The notes: generated from the letters alone by a model not told the origin. Positions 19,482 through 30,140 are shown, counted from the stretch's first letter. The stretch is 64,000 nt of DNA from an uncultured Bacteroidia bacterium (GCA_903918045.1 CAIXCY010000273.1:1-64000), one strand, 5' to 3'. Program-made: numbers and translations.

Positions 19482-19961
19482 TTATGGATGTTGTAAATCC
19501 TTTAATTTGGTAATGTTATAATTCACCTTATAAAGCTTGCAAAGGTCGTCCACGATGGCTTGAGAACCTGGAATTCCCATCTTTACATTCATCTTGGCCT
19601 TCATATAAATAAATCTTGCAACCTCATACGCTTCAGAGCCGGCCACCTGTTTGGTATCTGTAACCATGTCTAGCAACTGGTGAAGTTCACTCTCCACTGA
19701 GGCCAGGAATATATAGAGGTCCACATCTTTGGCAGCCTCCTTGAGCAGTTCAGATCCGGGATCCAGATCATTGTTCTTCAATGCAAGCTCAAGGCATTTC
19801 TGCACAAACGGCTTCCGGCCATCATCAATCTTCTGCAATGATTTACGATCGTCTTCCGACAATTTGACCAGGTATGGCAAGCCTGATTTGATCCCCTTTA
19901 AAGCCTGAAAAATACTTTCTTTGTTTTCAGCGCTAACTAACACATCAATTCTGTTTTCCAT
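19482..19961 (-). CDS. Hypothetical protein, 159 aa
   Basis: Intact ORF with MENRIDVLVS start, mostly helical composition; no family recognised. Confidence 0.6.
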   Translation of the reverse strand: MENRIDVLVSAENKESIFQALKGIKSGLPYLVKLSEDDRKSLQKIDDGRKPFVQKCLELALKNNDLDPGSELLKEAAKDVDLYIFLASVESELHQLLDMVTDTKQVAGSEAYEVARFIYMKAKMNVKMGIPGSQAIVDDLCKLYKVNYNITKLKDLQHP

Positions 19962-20221
19962 TTCCTTAATTTTAAAAAAGATGATTAAAATATTGGTTTT
20001 ATACAGACCGCATATGGAAATGCGGGATGGATATTAAAAGACACTTAAGCTGATTCCAATTTCCAATCTAAATTTAGTAAATATTATCAAACATAAGCTC
20101 TATTTATGAAACTATTTTCAAAAAAATGAAAAATTGAACCGAATGTTCATTTATTTGTAATTTGCCGAATATTTGACCAGGGAGGATTATAAATATTTCA
20201 AATTCAAGATAGTTACCCCGC

Positions 20222-20260
20222 AAAAAAGACCGTTCCGGAAAGAAATTCCGAAACGGTCTT
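20222..20260 (-). terminator. Terminator of the cyclophilin gene
   Basis: aaaaaagaccgttccggaaagaaattccgaaacggtctt inverted repeat with T run on the minus strand. Confidence 0.85.
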
Positions 20261-20295
20261 GATAAGTTAATCAGTGAAAAGTCTAATCTGAACGA

Positions 20296-20733
20296 TTAAG
20301 ACTCAATAATCACGATTTTTTCGATTTTATCACCCTGACGGATGGCATCGATAACATCCAAACCCTCATAAACTTTACCAAAACAGGTATGTTTCCGATC
20401 GAGATGGCTCGTGTTTGTACGGCTGTGGCAAATGAAAAACTGCGATCCGCCGGTATCTTTGCCTGCATGTGCCATTGATAAGACGCCACGATCATGGTAT
20501 TGGTTGTCTCCGTTCAATTCACATTTTATCGTGTAACCTGGTCCGCCGGCACCCGTCCCTTTTGGGCACCCACCCTGAATCACAAAATTTGGGATCACAC
20601 GATGAAAGTTTAAACCGTCATAAAAGCCCTCCTGAGAAAGTTTTACAAAGTTGGCAACGGCCAATGGGGCATCCTTTTCGAAGAAATTAACCTTCATCAC
20701 CCCTTTTACTGTATGAATTTCAGCTTGTATCAT
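20296..20733 (-). CDS. Cyclophilin-type peptidylprolyl isomerase
   Basis: [43 protein letters not shown]; start placed at [11 protein letters not shown]. Confidence 0.95.
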   Translation of the reverse strand: MIQAEIHTVKGVMKVNFFEKDAPLAVANFVKLSQEGFYDGLNFHRVIPNFVIQGGCPKGTGAGGPGYTIKCELNGDNQYHDRGVLSMAHAGKDTGGSQFFICHSRTNTSHLDRKHTCFGKVYEGLDVIDAIRQGDKIEKIVIIES

Positions 20734-20825
20734 AAATATTACTTTTAAAAGCGCCAAAGGTACAATCTTTCGATTAAATCGAGGTAATTTTTAACAATCC
20801 CTTTATAATAATCTGTCAATAGGTT

Positions 20826-20833
20826 TATCTTTG
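20826..20833 (+). promoter_or_regulatory. Bacteroidota -7 box TATCTTTG
   Basis: Exact TAnnTTTG match 50 bp before the start at 20883. Confidence 0.5.
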
Positions 20834-20882
20834 TCCATAACTTGGTTAATAATAGACCATCTGATTTAATTGATTTACAAAA

Positions 20883-22874
20883 ATGGGTTACCTTAAAATA
20901 CGCATCCTTTTCCTGTTTTTACTGCTCTTAACCACGCTATCCTGTACGGTTTCGAACCATTATAAGACAGCCCTTACCGCCTATGAAATTGGGGAATACC
21001 ATAAAAGTATCGCTTCGCTGCGAAAGGTTTACACTAAAATCAAAGACAGACAACGTAAAGGGGAAATCCAGTTTAAAATAGCGGAAGCTTACTATAAAAT
21101 CGGTCAGTACCGTCAATCTGAAAGTTATTTTAAAAGTGCAATGATCCGAAATACTGGAGGTTCCCTCTCATTGCTGCACTATGCTGAGGTTTTAAGGGCT
21201 AATGGGAAATACGATGAGGCAATAAGTAATTATAAAACCTATCTCGATTCGGTTCCCGGTAGTCAAATGGCAATCAATGGAATTGAATCTGCTCAAAAAA
21301 CATCCGAGTGGCTTAAATCACCAACCCGATACAAGGTCGAAAATCTCAAGGAGATTAATTCCAGTGCCAGCGACTATGCCGCCTCTTATGCAGGAGTCCA
21401 CGATAATGAGATCTACTTTACCTCCTCACGAAAGGGGTCGACAGGAAAGATAAAAAGCGCCATTACCGGTGAATATAATGCCGATATTTATAAGGCCACC
21501 TATAATCTTCAGAAAAAAAAATGGGATAAACCAATGCTGATCGATGACCAAAAGATCATTGACACCTTCGACGAAGAGGGAGCAGCTTCATTCAACACTG
21601 CCGGTAATACCATGTATTTTACCCGTTGCCGGTATCAAAAAAAGGATCAGCGAAGTGCCGAGGTATACTCTTCAAAGCAACTTTTGGGAATTTGGGGTGA
21701 ACCGATCAAGGAGAGAATTGGGGGCGATACGTTAATGGCTGCCCATCCTTCACTTTCGGCTGATGGAAATACACTTTATTTTGTTTCAGACCGGCCCGGT
21801 GGTATGGGTGGAAAAGATATTTGGTTTGCAACGAAAAAAAAAGGTGCTGATTCATGGGGAAAACCGGTTAATGCAGGGCCACAGATTAACACCTCCGGTG
21901 ACGAAATGTTCCCTTACATCCGGGAAAATGGGGACCTCTATTTTTCATCCAATGCCCATGTCGGAATGGGTGGTCTCGATATTTTTGTAGCAAAAAAAGG
22001 GGATGACGGGAAATGGGTGGTCGAAAACATGAAATCGCCTATAAACTCCACAGGTGATGATTTTGCAATCTCCTTCTATTCAGGAGAAGAGCGGGGGTTA
22101 TTTACAAGTAACCGTGAAGGGAGTTTTAAAGATGATATTTACACATTCGTCCTTCCTCCAAAGATCTACGAAATTAACGGGGATATATTTAACAAAGAAA
22201 ATGGTGTCAGAATAGATAATGCCTCAGTAAAACTGATCGGAACTGACGGTACAATGCTTAAGTTAAAAGCCGAAAACGGAAAATTCAAATTCAAATTGAA
22301 ACCCCAGGTCGAATATATTGTTGCGGCTTACAGTAAAGGATTCCTTAATGCTAAAATGGTTGCTTCCACAATGGGGCTTGAGGAGGGAAAAGAGTTTCAA
22401 TTCCGCATGGAGCTAACCCCTGCTGACGCGCCAATAAGTATCGATAACATCTATTATGCCTTCGGAAAATGGGACCTGCTTCCTGAATCAAAAGCCTCCC
22501 TGGATAGCCTTTCGGAGTTACTTGTTCTGAATCCGACAACGGTTATAGAACTTATGGCGCACACAGACTGCAGAGGGGACGATGCCCTGAACTCCGAAAT
22601 ATCCCAGAAACGGGCGCAATCGGTTGTTACTTACCTGATAGCCAAAGGAATCCAGCCGGGAAGGCTCGTTGCAAAAGGTTACGGCGAATCGTCTCCAAAA
22701 AAAGTCACCAAAAAGCTCTCTAAAACCTATAAATTTCTTAAACAGGGTACCGAATTAACCTGTAAATACATTGAATCGCTGGAGGATGATAAAGAACGGG
22801 AGATCTGTCACCAGATCAACCGGCGGACCGAATTCAAGGTTTTATCGTCTGATTACAGGGAGAAGTTTGATTAA
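20883..22874 (+). CDS. porE: TPR / PD40 propeller / regulatory-like / OmpA lipoprotein, PorE-like
   Basis: Lipobox LTTLSC, TPR repeats, PD40 strings (HPSLSADGNTLYFVSDRPGGMGGKDIW), regulatory-like domain, C-terminal OmpA (ELMAHTDCRGDDALNSEISQKRAQSV). The symbol rests on domain architecture only. Confidence 0.7.
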   Translation: MGYLKIRILFLFLLLLTTLSCTVSNHYKTALTAYEIGEYHKSIASLRKVYTKIKDRQRKGEIQFKIAEAYYKIGQYRQSESYFKSAMIRNTGGSLSLLHYAEVLRANGKYDEAISNYKTYLDSVPGSQMAINGIESAQKTSEWLKSPTRYKVENLKEINSSASDYAASYAGVHDNEIYFTSSRKGSTGKIKSAITGEYNADIYKATYNLQKKKWDKPMLIDDQKIIDTFDEEGAASFNTAGNTMYFTRCRYQKKDQRSAEVYSSKQLLGIWGEPIKERIGGDTLMAAHPSLSADGNTLYFVSDRPGGMGGKDIWFATKKKGADSWGKPVNAGPQINTSGDEMFPYIRENGDLYFSSNAHVGMGGLDIFVAKKGDDGKWVVENMKSPINSTGDDFAISFYSGEERGLFTSNREGSFKDDIYTFVLPPKIYEINGDIFNKENGVRIDNASVKLIGTDGTMLKLKAENGKFKFKLKPQVEYIVAAYSKGFLNAKMVASTMGLEEGKEFQFRMELTPADAPISIDNIYYAFGKWDLLPESKASLDSLSELLVLNPTTVIELMAHTDCRGDDALNSEISQKRAQSVVTYLIAKGIQPGRLVAKGYGESSPKKVTKKLSKTYKFLKQGTELTCKYIESLEDDKEREICHQINRRTEFKVLSSDYREKFD

Positions 22875-23012
22875 TAGCCTTAAAAAAAGCTTTTGAAATC
22901 GTTGAGTACCTAAATGTTTTTTTTGCCAACTTCTGAATGGCGGAATATGTTATATCAGAAAATCCCATCAGAGATTTGATATTGGTAGAAATCAACCAGA
23001 ATATAAGAAACG

Positions 23013-23104
23013 TCGTCCCAGCGTGGACGAAATAAAAAATTCTTTAAGAATATTATTGATGAGAAATATGCTCGCTGGTAAATATACCGTCCACGCTGGA
23101 ACGA
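23013..23104. repeat. Inverted repeat (17-bp arms, one mismatch) in a non-coding spacer
   Basis: tcgtcccagcgtggacg (23013-23029) versus cgtccacgctggaacga (23088-23104). Confidence 0.75.
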
Positions 23105-23507
23105 AAACAAGGATTCAGTACTATTTTCTACCCATATTGTGTTCCTGACGGCACGTTGGTAGATCTGCGACAATTAATCATTCTTATTAGCTGATATAGA
23201 AATAATTATTCAGACTTTGAGTCAACACCCTATAATTGTACGGGCCTATACTTTTGGCATATAAGTTTAATCTCCTATTATACGATCAAATTCGTGAACC
23301 AATCCTGGTAGACCATATCGGCAGGGTTGGAATCGAGATCTATTGCAGGAAGGTAGAATAAGCTATATGATTAACTAAAGAAACCAAATGGGGGACATAT
23401 AATGGGACCTAGAAAAGGATTATGCCGAGTTTCACCTGACCCTCCGCAGATGTAATTTACTGTAAATTCCAACTAAAAATTCAGAAAAATTAGTTAATTT
23501 CGCGCCA

Positions 23508-23537
23508 CCTGAGCCGGGGAGCCGGATTAAGCTCAGG
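23508..23537 (+). promoter_or_regulatory. Hairpin in the predicted 5' leader of purM
   Basis: CCTGAGC-CGG-GGAG-CCG-GATTAA-GCTCAGG; ends 26 nt before the ATG. Confidence 0.5.
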
Positions 23538-23563
23538 ATAGTTCCAAATCATTGAATATCAAT

Positions 23564-24733
23564 ATGGGTTCTGAAAACAGATATGACCAGAGGGGTGTCT
23601 CAGCTTCGAAAGAGGATGTCCACAACGCGATTAAAAACATCGACAAAGGGCTTTTCCCAAAAGCTTTTTGCAAAGTCGTGCCCGATTATCTTGGTGGAGA
23701 TCCCGAATATTGTAATGTGATGCATGCCGATGGCGCCGGTACCAAGTCAGCCCTCGCCTACCTCTACTGGAAGGAGACGGGCGATTTATCGGTCTGGAAA
23801 GGAATTGCACAGGATGCAATCGTGATGAACCTCGATGATTTGCTTTGCATTGGGGCAATCGACAATATTCTACTCTCGTCAACCATTGGCAGAAATAAAA
23901 ATAATATACCCGGCGAGGTGATCGCTGCAATAATTGAAGGTACGGAAGAACTTTGTTCAGAACTCCGCGAACTGGGAATCAATATTCAGGCTACCGGTGG
24001 CGAGACTGCCGATGTGGGGGATCTTGTTCGTACAATTATTGTCGACTCGACCGTCACCTGCCGCATGAGACGCAGAGAGGTGATTTCAGCCGATCAGATC
24101 AAAGCCGGAAATTGCATCATTGGATTTTCCTCTTCAGGAACCGCGACTTACGAAAAAGGGTATAACGGAGGGATGGGGAGCAACGGACTCACTTCTGCCC
24201 GGCATGATGTATTTGCGAAATACCTGGCCGGCAAATATCCCGAGAGTTTTGATCCCGCTGTACCTGAATCGCTTATTTATTCAGGCAATTGCAAATTAAC
24301 CGATGCCGTTGAAGGTTCTGATCTTGACACAGGGAAACTCGTGCTAAGCCCGACAAGAACCTATGCTCCTGTAATTAAAAAGGTGTTGGAGCAATTTCGG
24401 GGATCTATCTCAGGGATGATTCACTGTTCAGGCGGGGCGCAGACCAAGGTGCTTCATTTTATTGATAATGTTCACGTTATCAAGGATAATCTATTTGAAC
24501 TTCCACCGCTTTTCAAACTGATCCAGGAGCAAAGCGGGACCAGCTGGAAAGAGATGTATAAGGTTTTCAATATGGGACACCGGTTTGAGGTCTACGCTGA
24601 CCGGGAAGCTGCCGATGGAATAATTGCCATCGCGAAATCCTTTAATATTGATGCCCGGATAATCGGGCATGTTGAATCCTATCAGGGTAAGAAAGTTACA
24701 ATCCACTCCGGATTCGGCACTTTTGAATATTAG
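23564..24733 (+). CDS. purM: Phosphoribosylformylglycinamidine cyclo-ligase (AIR synthase)
   Basis: MHADGAGTKSALAY, GGETADVGDLV, SSGTATYEKGYNGGMGSNGLTSARHD, NMGHRFEVY. ATG at 23564 preferred over the TTG at 23552. Confidence 0.92.
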   Translation: MGSENRYDQRGVSASKEDVHNAIKNIDKGLFPKAFCKVVPDYLGGDPEYCNVMHADGAGTKSALAYLYWKETGDLSVWKGIAQDAIVMNLDDLLCIGAIDNILLSSTIGRNKNNIPGEVIAAIIEGTEELCSELRELGINIQATGGETADVGDLVRTIIVDSTVTCRMRRREVISADQIKAGNCIIGFSSSGTATYEKGYNGGMGSNGLTSARHDVFAKYLAGKYPESFDPAVPESLIYSGNCKLTDAVEGSDLDTGKLVLSPTRTYAPVIKKVLEQFRGSISGMIHCSGGAQTKVLHFIDNVHVIKDNLFELPPLFKLIQEQSGTSWKEMYKVFNMGHRFEVYADREAADGIIAIAKSFNIDARIIGHVESYQGKKVTIHSGFGTFEY

Positions 24734-24819
24734 CTGTAATAACTATTTGCTATTCAAATCATCACATTAAGCATTCATTTATTCAGCATTATTTTATTCA
24801 ACATTAATCAAAAAAAATT

Positions 24820-25908
24820 ATGGCAGATAATAATTCACTCTTAGAAAAATACGAAGGAATCAAGATTCGCTTCGATGAAGTTAGTCAGCAGATTTCAGAT
24901 CCTGATGTGATGAAGGATATGAAACGCTATGTCCGTTTAAACCAGGATTACAAACAGCTTGACTCACTTGTGAAATCGTTTAAGCGTTATCAGAATCTGC
25001 TGAAGAATTTTGCGGATGCACGCGAGATCCTTGACAACGAAACAGATGAAGATTTACGCGAAATGGCCCGTGAAGAGCTTGAAAACAGTGAGAAGCAGAT
25101 TAAAGAGCATGAAAACGAGATCAGGTTTCTGCTCGTTCCTGCCGATCCTGAGGATAGTAAAAACGCTATTCTCGAAATCCGTGGCGGAACAGGAGGTGAT
25201 GAAGCCGCAATTTTTGCGGGTGACCTTTTCAGAATGTACACTAAATTTTGTGACCGCAAAGGGTGGAAAATCGAATTAACCAGCTCAACGGAAGGAACTT
25301 CAGGCGGATTTAAGGAGATTGTGGCAAAGGTCTCAGGAGAGAATGTCTATGGAATCCTCAAATTTGAGTCGGGAGTACACCGGGTTCAGCGGGTACCGCA
25401 GACTGAAACACAGGGACGTATTCATACATCGGCATCCACAGTGGCTGTATTGCCTGAAGCTGAAGAGTTTGATATCGATCTGCGCGAAAGCGATATCCGG
25501 AAGGATACCTATTGCTCTTCAGGACCAGGTGGTCAGAGTGTAAATACAACCTATTCAGCCATCAGGCTAACCCATATGCCTACAGGTATTGTAGTGACTT
25601 GTCAGGATGAGAAATCACAAATTAAAAACCTCTCCAAGGCCATGGGGGAACTCCGCACACGTATCTATAACCTGGAACACCAGAAATACCTTGATGATAT
25701 TGCCTCGCGCAGGAAAACGATGGTCTCGACAGGTGACCGTTCGGCTAAAATCCGAACCTATAATTACCCCCAAGGGAGGATGACCGATCACCGCATCGGC
25801 TTTACAGTTTACAATCTTCCGGCAATTATGGATGGCGATATCGAAGAGATCATCGAAAAATTAAGTGTGGAGGAGAACACTGAACGTTTGAAGGAGACGG
25901 AATTATAA
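24820..25908 (+). CDS. prfA: Peptide chain release factor 1
   Basis: [19 protein letters not shown] (GGQ motif), [22 protein letters not shown]. Confidence 0.97.
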   Translation: MADNNSLLEKYEGIKIRFDEVSQQISDPDVMKDMKRYVRLNQDYKQLDSLVKSFKRYQNLLKNFADAREILDNETDEDLREMAREELENSEKQIKEHENEIRFLLVPADPEDSKNAILEIRGGTGGDEAAIFAGDLFRMYTKFCDRKGWKIELTSSTEGTSGGFKEIVAKVSGENVYGILKFESGVHRVQRVPQTETQGRIHTSASTVAVLPEAEEFDIDLRESDIRKDTYCSSGPGGQSVNTTYSAIRLTHMPTGIVVTCQDEKSQIKNLSKAMGELRTRIYNLEHQKYLDDIASRRKTMVSTGDRSAKIRTYNYPQGRMTDHRIGFTVYNLPAIMDGDIEEIIEKLSVEENTERLKETEL

Positions 25909-25919
25909 CGATTTACATT

Positions 25920-25947
25920 GTAGAGACGCAAGATCTTGCGTCTCTAC
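25920..25947. repeat. Dispersed palindrome copy 1
   Basis: GTAGAGACGCAAGATCTTGCGTCTCTAC, perfect 28-nt palindrome. Confidence 0.9.
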
Positions 25948-25978
25948 GGTTACAAAAAAAATATTAACACACCAAAAA

Positions 25979-26812
25979 ATGAATAATCAGCAGCTTTTCG
26001 AAAATATTCAGAAAAAAGGGTCGTTCCTTTGTGTAGGACTGGACACCGATATCCGGAAAATTCCGCGCTTTTTATTGGACACCTCCGATCCTATCTTTGC
26101 ATTCAATAAAGAGATAATTGACGCAACTGCAGAATATACAGTTGCATACAAACCCAATCTTGCCTTTTATGAATCTGAAGGACTTGAAGGGTGGCGCAGC
26201 CTTGAAAAAACTGTTCATTACCTGCGTGAAAAATATCCCGATATTTTTCTGATCGCTGACGCCAAACGGGGCGATATTGGTAATACCTCGTCCATGTATG
26301 CCCGGGCATTTCTTGAAAAGATGGACTTTGACGCTGTTACTGTTGCACCCTATATGGGAGAAGATTCCATTAAACCATTCCTGGTTTACGAAGGGAAACG
26401 GGTTGTTTTACTTGCACTTACTTCGAATAAGGGGGCTTTTGATTTTCAGTTTGGAAAAGATGAAGTGACCGGTGAAAAGCTTTTCGAAAAAGTACTTCGC
26501 GTATCACAGGAGTGGGGAACTGTCGACAATATTATGTATGTGATCGGCGCAACAAAGGCCGAGGAACTGGAAGGTATCCGCAAAATAGTTCCTGAACACT
26601 TCCTTTTGGTTCCGGGAGTCGGGGCGCAGGGGGGTAGCCTACAGGAGGTGGCCAGATATGGGCTTAATGAGCATTGCGGATTACTCGTTAACTCTTCAAG
26701 AGCGATTATTTATGCCTCAAATGAAGAAGATTTTGCCGCGAAAGCAGCTGAGAATGCTAAAGAGACTCGCGATGAAATGTACCAACTTCTTAAAAATAAG
26801 GGTCTACTATAA
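25979..26812 (+). CDS. pyrF: Orotidine 5'-phosphate decarboxylase
   Basis: [44 protein letters not shown]. Confidence 0.96.
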   Translation: MNNQQLFENIQKKGSFLCVGLDTDIRKIPRFLLDTSDPIFAFNKEIIDATAEYTVAYKPNLAFYESEGLEGWRSLEKTVHYLREKYPDIFLIADAKRGDIGNTSSMYARAFLEKMDFDAVTVAPYMGEDSIKPFLVYEGKRVVLLALTSNKGAFDFQFGKDEVTGEKLFEKVLRVSQEWGTVDNIMYVIGATKAEELEGIRKIVPEHFLLVPGVGAQGGSLQEVARYGLNEHCGLLVNSSRAIIYASNEEDFAAKAAENAKETRDEMYQLLKNKGLL

Positions 26813-27036
26813 TTTTAAGTGTTAAATTGCTGTTTTACCCCTTCTCTCAGACCTGAAACAAGGTCCGGATAGAGTGAAAAACCGGGAAAAAGGGAGAATC
26901 AAATGTTAAAAATGCATTTTCTCAATTTATCAGGTAAATAAATAAATATCAAATAGTTAAATACTATATTTTTTCGAATTTAATGTTAAAATATTTTAAA
27001 AAACTACTTAAAAGGCTTAAAAACCGATAAAAAGGT

Positions 27037-27044
27037 TACTTTTG
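27037..27044 (+). promoter_or_regulatory. Bacteroidota -7 box TACTTTTG
   Basis: Exact TAnnTTTG match 27 bp before the ATG at 27072. Confidence 0.5.
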
Positions 27045-27071
27045 TGGATCATTTACTAAACAGGACAAGAT

Positions 27072-27983
27072 ATGAGAATAATAGCCCTGCTAACATTTAT
27101 TTGTTTTGCGATCACATTATCAGCAAAGACTCCGGGAGGAAATTCACCACTTCAAGCTGAAAAATCAACAACATACCCATACCTGGCTTACCTACCTGAA
27201 GGGTACGTTAAAGGCGATGCAAAAGCCTGGCCTTTAATAATTTACCTTCATGGAAGTTCTTGCAAGGGTAACAATCTGGAACGTTTAAAGAAATACGGTC
27301 CCCCATTTTATCTCGACAGAGGAATGGATGTTGACGCAATTGTAATTTCTCCGCAATGCCCATCCAATAGAAACTGGACAGCAGGCACCTGGTTCGAATC
27401 ATTTTACAAAGAATTGAAAGCTAAATATAACATTGATCCATCTCGTGTTTATCTTACAGGGATGAGCTTGGGTGGGTTCGGGACCTGGGATATTGCATCC
27501 CGTTATCCGGATTACTTTGCAGCCATTATGCCACTTTGCGGGGGAGGAAGGATCAATATGGCCGAAACTTTAAAAGATATTCCAACGTGGGTCTTTCATG
27601 GTGAAGTTGATCGCAAGGTGAAGATTGGCCGATCAGAGGAAATGGTTGAAGCATTACAGGAGGTTGGATCAAAACCAATTTTCTCTGTCCTCAAGGGGCA
27701 AGGACATGGCATTCAAAAAGTATATTCGGATCAGAACATCTATAAATGGTTACTTAGTCAGCATAAACAAGCATACGAGCGGTTTTTGGAAATCACTTCC
27801 TTATGGAGCCCAAAGATTGATTCGGTAAATACGAAAAGTAATGATAAAGAACAGAAAGAGCTGGTTGTTAAAGATGCTCCAATGATCCCAACAGATAATC
27901 AGGAAAATAAACCGGAATCAAAATCATTCCTTTATAACCTTTTCAATAAGAAAACAGAATATAAACAGTCAACTTTATATTAA
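27072..27983 (+). CDS. Secreted alpha/beta hydrolase (esterase/phospholipase-like)
   Basis: Signal peptide, LIIYLHGSSCKGNN, GMSLGGFGTW nucleophile elbow, GQGHGIQKVY. Confidence 0.88.
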   Translation: MRIIALLTFICFAITLSAKTPGGNSPLQAEKSTTYPYLAYLPEGYVKGDAKAWPLIIYLHGSSCKGNNLERLKKYGPPFYLDRGMDVDAIVISPQCPSNRNWTAGTWFESFYKELKAKYNIDPSRVYLTGMSLGGFGTWDIASRYPDYFAAIMPLCGGGRINMAETLKDIPTWVFHGEVDRKVKIGRSEEMVEALQEVGSKPIFSVLKGQGHGIQKVYSDQNIYKWLLSQHKQAYERFLEITSLWSPKIDSVNTKSNDKEQKELVVKDAPMIPTDNQENKPESKSFLYNLFNKKTEYKQSTLY

Positions 27984-28001
27984 CTGTTAAAACCCATATT
28001 T

Positions 28002-28038
28002 AAAACCCCCGAAAAGCAACCAGTTTTTCGGGGGTTTT
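28002..28038 (+). terminator. Rho-independent terminator after the hydrolase gene
   Basis: aaaacccccgaaaa ... tttttcgggggtttt. Confidence 0.9.
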
Positions 28039-28137
28039 GCTATTTATATCCTTCCTGCTTCATCCGTTATTTCCAACTTCCAGTTATTTCTATTTATTTC
28101 CAATTTCTTCTTAATGATTTTTAGTTGCCAATAATTT

Positions 28138-28175
28138 AACCAAAAAGTTAATCTTTTTAGTTAAACTTTTTGGTT
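28138..28175. promoter_or_regulatory. Candidate TetR operator upstream of the efflux operon
   Basis: Perfect 12-bp inverted repeat aaccaaaaagtt (28138-28149) / aactttttggtt (28164-28175) before the tetR start. Confidence 0.6.
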
Positions 28176-28238
28176 CATTCAATTATTTGTGTTTTATTTG
28201 CAGATATTAACCGGTTGGTTAAACCAAAGAGTAAAAGC

Positions 28239-28838
28239 ATGGATAGTTCTACAGAAGAAAAGATTTATGATGCAGCACGGCGTATATTTATCCTTAAAGG
28301 GATGGAAGGTGCCAGAATGCAGGAGATTGCAGATGAGGCAGGGATGAATAAAGCGCTCTTACACTACTATTTTAGAAGTAAGGAAAATCTTTTTAAGGCA
28401 GTGTTTAAAGACATCTTTTCCAAATTCTTCAGCCGCGTTAGAGGAACGCTCAATTCAAACATCACTGCAAAGGAGAAGCTGATGGTTTTTATTGACAATT
28501 ACATTGATCTGATCGCTGCCAATCCCTACGTACCGCAGTTTATAATCAATGAAATAAACCGTGATCCGAAGATGTTAAAATCGATGATGCTTGAATCGGG
28601 AGCTGAGCCTCAGATGGTTCTTTCAATGTTCCTGAATGAAGTTCAGTCAAATATTTCGTCAAAAATCGATCCACGCCATATTGTGGTCAGCTTACTTGGG
28701 ATGCTGATCTTTCCATTCGCCGGAAGACCACTCCTGCAGATGATCTATTTCAATAACGATGTGGAAGTGTATGACCGTTTTCTAATGGAACGTAAAGAGA
28801 TAGTAAAAAATATGATTTTAAAATTTATAGAAGGATGA
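28239..28838 (+). CDS. TetR/AcrR family transcriptional regulator
   Basis: KIYDAARRIFILKGMEGARMQEIADEAGMNKALLHYYFRSKENLF; start placed at MDSSTEEK. Confidence 0.95.
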   Translation: MDSSTEEKIYDAARRIFILKGMEGARMQEIADEAGMNKALLHYYFRSKENLFKAVFKDIFSKFFSRVRGTLNSNITAKEKLMVFIDNYIDLIAANPYVPQFIINEINRDPKMLKSMMLESGAEPQMVLSMFLNEVQSNISSKIDPRHIVVSLLGMLIFPFAGRPLLQMIYFNNDVEVYDRFLMERKEIVKNMILKFIEG

Positions 28839-30103
28839 GAAGATTACTAATGTTTGTATTTTTTTCCATGCTGATTCAATGGTCTTTTGGACAGGAATTA
28901 AGTCTGGACAGTTGCCAGTCGATGGCGCGAAAAAATCACCCCTTGCTAAGGCAATCGGGAATCATTGACCAGATTTCGGAACTTCGTCAGCAAAATATTG
29001 AAACGCTGAACCTGCCTCAATTTGATCTGACTGCCAGGGCATCATGGCAATCGGATGTTACGAAACTGGCGTTGAAACTACCTCCGAGTATATCGATGCC
29101 ATCACCCCTTTCAAAGGATCAGTACAAGGCTTATGTCGATATTAAACAACGGATTTATGACGGCGGAGTCTCCAGAAAAAGCAAAGAACTTGAAGAAGCT
29201 GATCGTCTGGTTTCAAAACAGCAGCTCGAAACTGAGCTCTATAAAATCCAGGAGACTGTTAATACGTTATATTTTAACTCGTTAATCATTCAGGAGAATT
29301 TAAAAATAGTTAATCTTAAAAGCGAAACACTGGATGAACAGATCAAAAGTGTCAATTCAGGCGTTGAAAACGGCGCTTCCCTTCCAAATAACCTGGATCA
29401 GCTTCGGGCTGAAAAGCTACTTACCGACCAACAAGAGATTGAATTGAAATCAACTCTTCACACCACTTGCGCCTTACTTGAAATTGTAACCGGCACGACT
29501 ATTTCTGAAAAAACAACTTTTTTAAGCCCAGTGCTCCAAAATACAATTCTCAATAATGACTTGAGCCGACCAGAGTTACTACTCTTTTCATTGCAGCAGT
29601 CTAAGCTTGATAAAAGCTCTGAAATACTGAAAAATTCACGTAACCCCTTTATTTATGCCTTCGGTCAGGGGGGATATGGCCGTCCGGGATTGAACATGCT
29701 GGATACCAATTTTGCCGATTGGTATATGGTCGGGGCAGGCTTATCTTGGAATATTTGGGACTGGCATAAGTCAAGAAGGGACCGGTCAACTATAAAACTT
29801 CAAAAAGATTTAATTACAACCAACCTGGAAAATTTCAACCGGTCAGTAAAAATGGCCCTCACTCAAGAAGAGAATAATGCCTTGAAGATTAAAAATTTAA
29901 TAACCACCGATGAGAAACTGGTAACGATCAAAGATCAAATTACGAAACGTTCGGTATCTGCTCTAAAAAACGGAGTCATAACATCTGCTGATTATATACG
30001 TGATCTGAATGGTGCCCTTCAGGCTAAAGCCAATCTGGAAACGCACAAAATCCAGTTAACGCAGACTTCGGTAAATTACCAGACAATCAAAGGGAATAAA
30101 TAA
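28835..30103 (+). CDS. TolC-family outer-membrane efflux protein
   Basis: Signal peptide, LSLDSCQSMARKNHPLLRQ and paired helical repeats; overlaps tetR by 4 nt. Confidence 0.92.
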   Translation: MRRLLMFVFFSMLIQWSFGQELSLDSCQSMARKNHPLLRQSGIIDQISELRQQNIETLNLPQFDLTARASWQSDVTKLALKLPPSISMPSPLSKDQYKAYVDIKQRIYDGGVSRKSKELEEADRLVSKQQLETELYKIQETVNTLYFNSLIIQENLKIVNLKSETLDEQIKSVNSGVENGASLPNNLDQLRAEKLLTDQQEIELKSTLHTTCALLEIVTGTTISEKTTFLSPVLQNTILNNDLSRPELLLFSLQQSKLDKSSEILKNSRNPFIYAFGQGGYGRPGLNMLDTNFADWYMVGAGLSWNIWDWHKSRRDRSTIKLQKDLITTNLENFNRSVKMALTQEENNALKIKNLITTDEKLVTIKDQITKRSVSALKNGVITSADYIRDLNGALQAKANLETHKIQLTQTSVNYQTIKGNK

Positions 30104-30140
30104 TAATACAATAAATTACAAAATGATAACCATCCATAAA

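Noticed and set aside
22955-23173. 72-aa minus ORF in the spacer before purM
   Set aside because: Covers the inverted repeat, has no recognisable domain and is more likely a fortuitous ORF in a decayed repeat.
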